NCBI GenBank assembly: GCA_964247055.1
Contig: OZ176054.1
Span: 4,216,001-4,280,000, forward strand
From: Paragordius varius
Taxonomy: Eukaryota; Nematomorpha
DNA length: 64,000 bases
Direction: 5' to 3'
Shown here: positions 62,307 to 64,000 of the stretch, one piece after another
How positions within the stretch are numbered: the stretch's first letter is position 1
Layout: each line of letters begins with the position of its first letter
The notes under the pieces: generated by a model
Told to the model about the DNA's origin: nothing
Seen by the model: only the letters and a program-made list of their open reading frames with translations
Databases searched by the model: none
Position numbers and translations under genes: made by a program

Positions 62307-64000
62307 TCACAATACATTATCTATCCCATTGAAAAACTTTGGCGGCTCTTCCCAGGAATTTAATAAATGTTTAATATCTAAATATAAATTTGCAATTAAC
62401 TTTGAATTTCTTCGGTGCTTTTAAATGCCTTGTTTGGGAATTTTATATGCAATGTAATATATAAATTTCCAAATTGATTGTTGTCTTCATAGTTTGGCAT
62501 ACCTTGACCCTTTACTAATATTATTTTTCCTGGGTATGAAATCTCTTCGTGATTAATATTTACCTGAAATCATAAAATTATAAAGTTTAGCGTAATTCAA
62601 TGCGTACATGATATATTTAAGAGTCTGCATAATAGGGTAAAATTAATGGTGTAGATAAATGAATCTACCCTATTTATAAGGAATATATATTAATTCACGG
62701 TTAATTTATGTAAAATCATATTCTTTTATTAAAAAAGTCCTTAAAATTAAGTTAACATTGTATTGAATTACAATTTCTCTATCTGTTTTCCTGTGTGTCC
62801 AATAAACAAAAAAATTAAACCAAGGAGTGTTGGGAGCGCGCTCCATTGAAATTTAAAACCTATTTTTTTGAACATTTGTTATATATAAATAATTATGTTG
62901 CTTTTACGAATTATTAATATATATATATACTTACTCACATTGTTTTATCAATTTAATACAGTAATTTAAATTTGTTAGAGCAAATATTTATATTAAGTAC
63001 ATTTATGCTGGCTTAATTCACATTCTAGTTGGTCGATCGGTAACAAAGTAATGTCTAGATAAAAATAACATGTTAAAATTAGAAAAATTTTTTATTTTAC
63101 ATTACTTTGTTTATTTAATTATGGACAAAATTTGTTTTAACGCATACGCTACTCTATTACAAATTGAAATAATGTGAATGAGCCAGCATAAATTTGCATA
63201 ATTTATATTTAATTTTGTTGATGGAATTTATAAAAAAAACGCTGTGATTATATTGCCTAAAATTTTTTGTCTGATAAATTTTATTATCATCGAATTATTT
63301 AAATCTCCTATACTATAAAGAATTAATTAAAACATAAACAGACAAAGTGATTGACAAATATAAAATTTTTACGACACTTATTGATTGGTTGAGAAATATA
63401 AATTAATATGTTTTCTCTATGTTGACAATAATTTGGAAAAAATTATTCATATAAAGAGATATTATTTTTGATAGCACCTTTTCGGAATTAAATTTTAATA
63501 TAAAAAACCAAAGCATAATAATTAACGCCAAAAAATCAAAAATTACGCCGATACATTTTATGCATTAATATAGATTTTAAATAGAAACAAAAACTATCTT
63601 GCTAAGTGAATATACTATAACAAACTTTCATAATTTAATATAGTAATTTCCAGTCACAACTAAAAATATGGTACCATAAAATTTTAGCCATTTTTATAAT
63701 AAATAATTATTAAATTAACCTTGTGGCCGTCTAAATGTGTTAAAATGGTTGAAAATCCTATTAGGGCTTGTTGCAAACTTATAGTAAGATTGCAAAAGAG
63801 ATCGTCTTTGCGCCTTGTAAAAATAGGGTGAGTGGTTTCAATAACCTTAAATATAACATCACCGGGTTCTCCTTCAATATGTGGTTCCCCTAAATTTATG
63901 AAATGTTTGCAAAAAATATACCTTCACTGTAAAATATGTATTCATAAAAATTGTCAACTCCTCTTTCAATTTCAACTTCCAACATTTTTTCTTCAGTTAC
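62307..64000 (-). CDS. DNAJB11: DNAJB11 / ERdj3, C-terminal part; start lies beyond the window
   Basis: ER-lumenal Hsp40 co-chaperone of BiP. Exons seen: 63922->64000, 63720-63889, 62401-62563, 62307-62377. The protein runs EEKMLEVEIERGVDNFYEY, GEPHIEGEPGDVIFKV, HPIFTRRKDDLFCNLTISL, FSTILTHLDGHK, then INHEEISYPGKIILVKGQG, MPNYEDNNQFGNLYITL, and STEEIQ/NIKHLLNSWEE before the stop. Order and spacing match the substrate-binding C-terminal domains of human DNAJB11; the J domain is upstream of this window. The last intron (62378-62400) is 23 nt; without it the frame stops early after EEIQS. The 1156-bp intron 62564-63719 holds a small open frame and a short palindromic MITE. Confidence 0.93.
62768..62875 (-). 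CDS. Possible 35-residue membrane protein nested in a DNAJB11 intron
   Basis: Starts MFKKIGFKFQWSALPTL, continues into a hydrophobic segment LGLIFLFIG, then HTGKQIEKL and a stop. It contains the only GC-richer run in the intron (GGAGCGCGCTCCCAACACTC). One transmembrane helix with a basic N-terminus is the pattern of many small mitochondrial or ER membrane subunits, but I cannot assign a family. It may also be an exon of an unseen transcript, or chance. Confidence 0.35.
   Translation of the reverse strand: MFKKIGFKFQWSALPTLLGLIFLFIGHTGKQIEKL
63001..63193. mobile_element. Short palindromic MITE in a DNAJB11 intron
   Basis: 193 bp with perfect 13-bp ends ATTTATGCTGGCT / AGCCAGCATAAAT, continuing as imperfect repeats (AATTCACATT / AATGTGAAT, and AACAAAGTAATGT / ACATTACTTTGTT). 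Non-coding. Confidence 0.8.

Noticed and set aside
1-64000. tRNA, rRNA, CRISPR arrays, bacterial genes or virus-like elements
   Set aside because: I looked for them on both strands and saw none that I could support; weak tRNA-like folds could be missed without a covariance search.

Overview
The window is AT-rich animal DNA. It carries six conserved metazoan genes, two unrecognised open frames and many transposon-derived repeats. Introns are the most telling feature: most are only 21-32 nt (for example 20640-20660, 36573-36594, 54142-54164), with GT..AG ends, and the larger ones usually hold repeats. Together with divergent protein sequences this suggests a small-genome, fast-evolving metazoan, perhaps a parasite such as a myxozoan or a dicyemid. 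That is an inference; nothing here fixes the taxon.

Layout. 1-20.9 kb (minus): cytoplasmic dynein 1 heavy chain, in dozens of short exons. Its start is in the window and its C-terminal end lies beyond base 1. One intron contains a decayed RTE-like LINE (about 11.6-14.4 kb) and another a palindromic pair of LINE tails (17.3-18.3 kb). 22.4-26.9 kb: RWDD1 (plus) and 6-phosphogluconate dehydrogenase (minus), tail to tail. 26.9-36.3 kb: a transposon graveyard with nested TTAA-flanked MITEs, diverged satellites and a 2.8 kb foldback element. 36.3-46.2 kb: a ZIP8/14-type metal transporter (plus) and PIK3R4/VPS15 (minus), tail to tail; one PIK3R4 intron holds two hammerhead-ribozyme-like motifs in opposite orientation. 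46.4-53.9 kb: repeats, including a second inverted-repeat family and a diverged tandem array of roughly 300 bp units. 53.9-56.7 kb: the oxoglutarate/malate carrier (plus) and an unrecognised 194-aa gene (minus), tail to tail. 56.7-62.3 kb: a palindromic element and a broken hAT transposon with its ends and target duplication still visible. 62.3-64 kb (minus): the C-terminal part of DNAJB11/ERdj3.

The genes are unrelated housekeeping functions (motor, pentose-phosphate enzyme, metal import, Vps34 complex scaffold, mitochondrial carrier, ER chaperone) and do not form a pathway. Three of the four gene groups are convergent pairs with only 51-79 nt between stop codons. The most unusual items are the paired hammerhead-like motifs, the self-nesting MITE family whose TTAA duplication is proven by an empty site within the same window, and the uniformly tiny introns.
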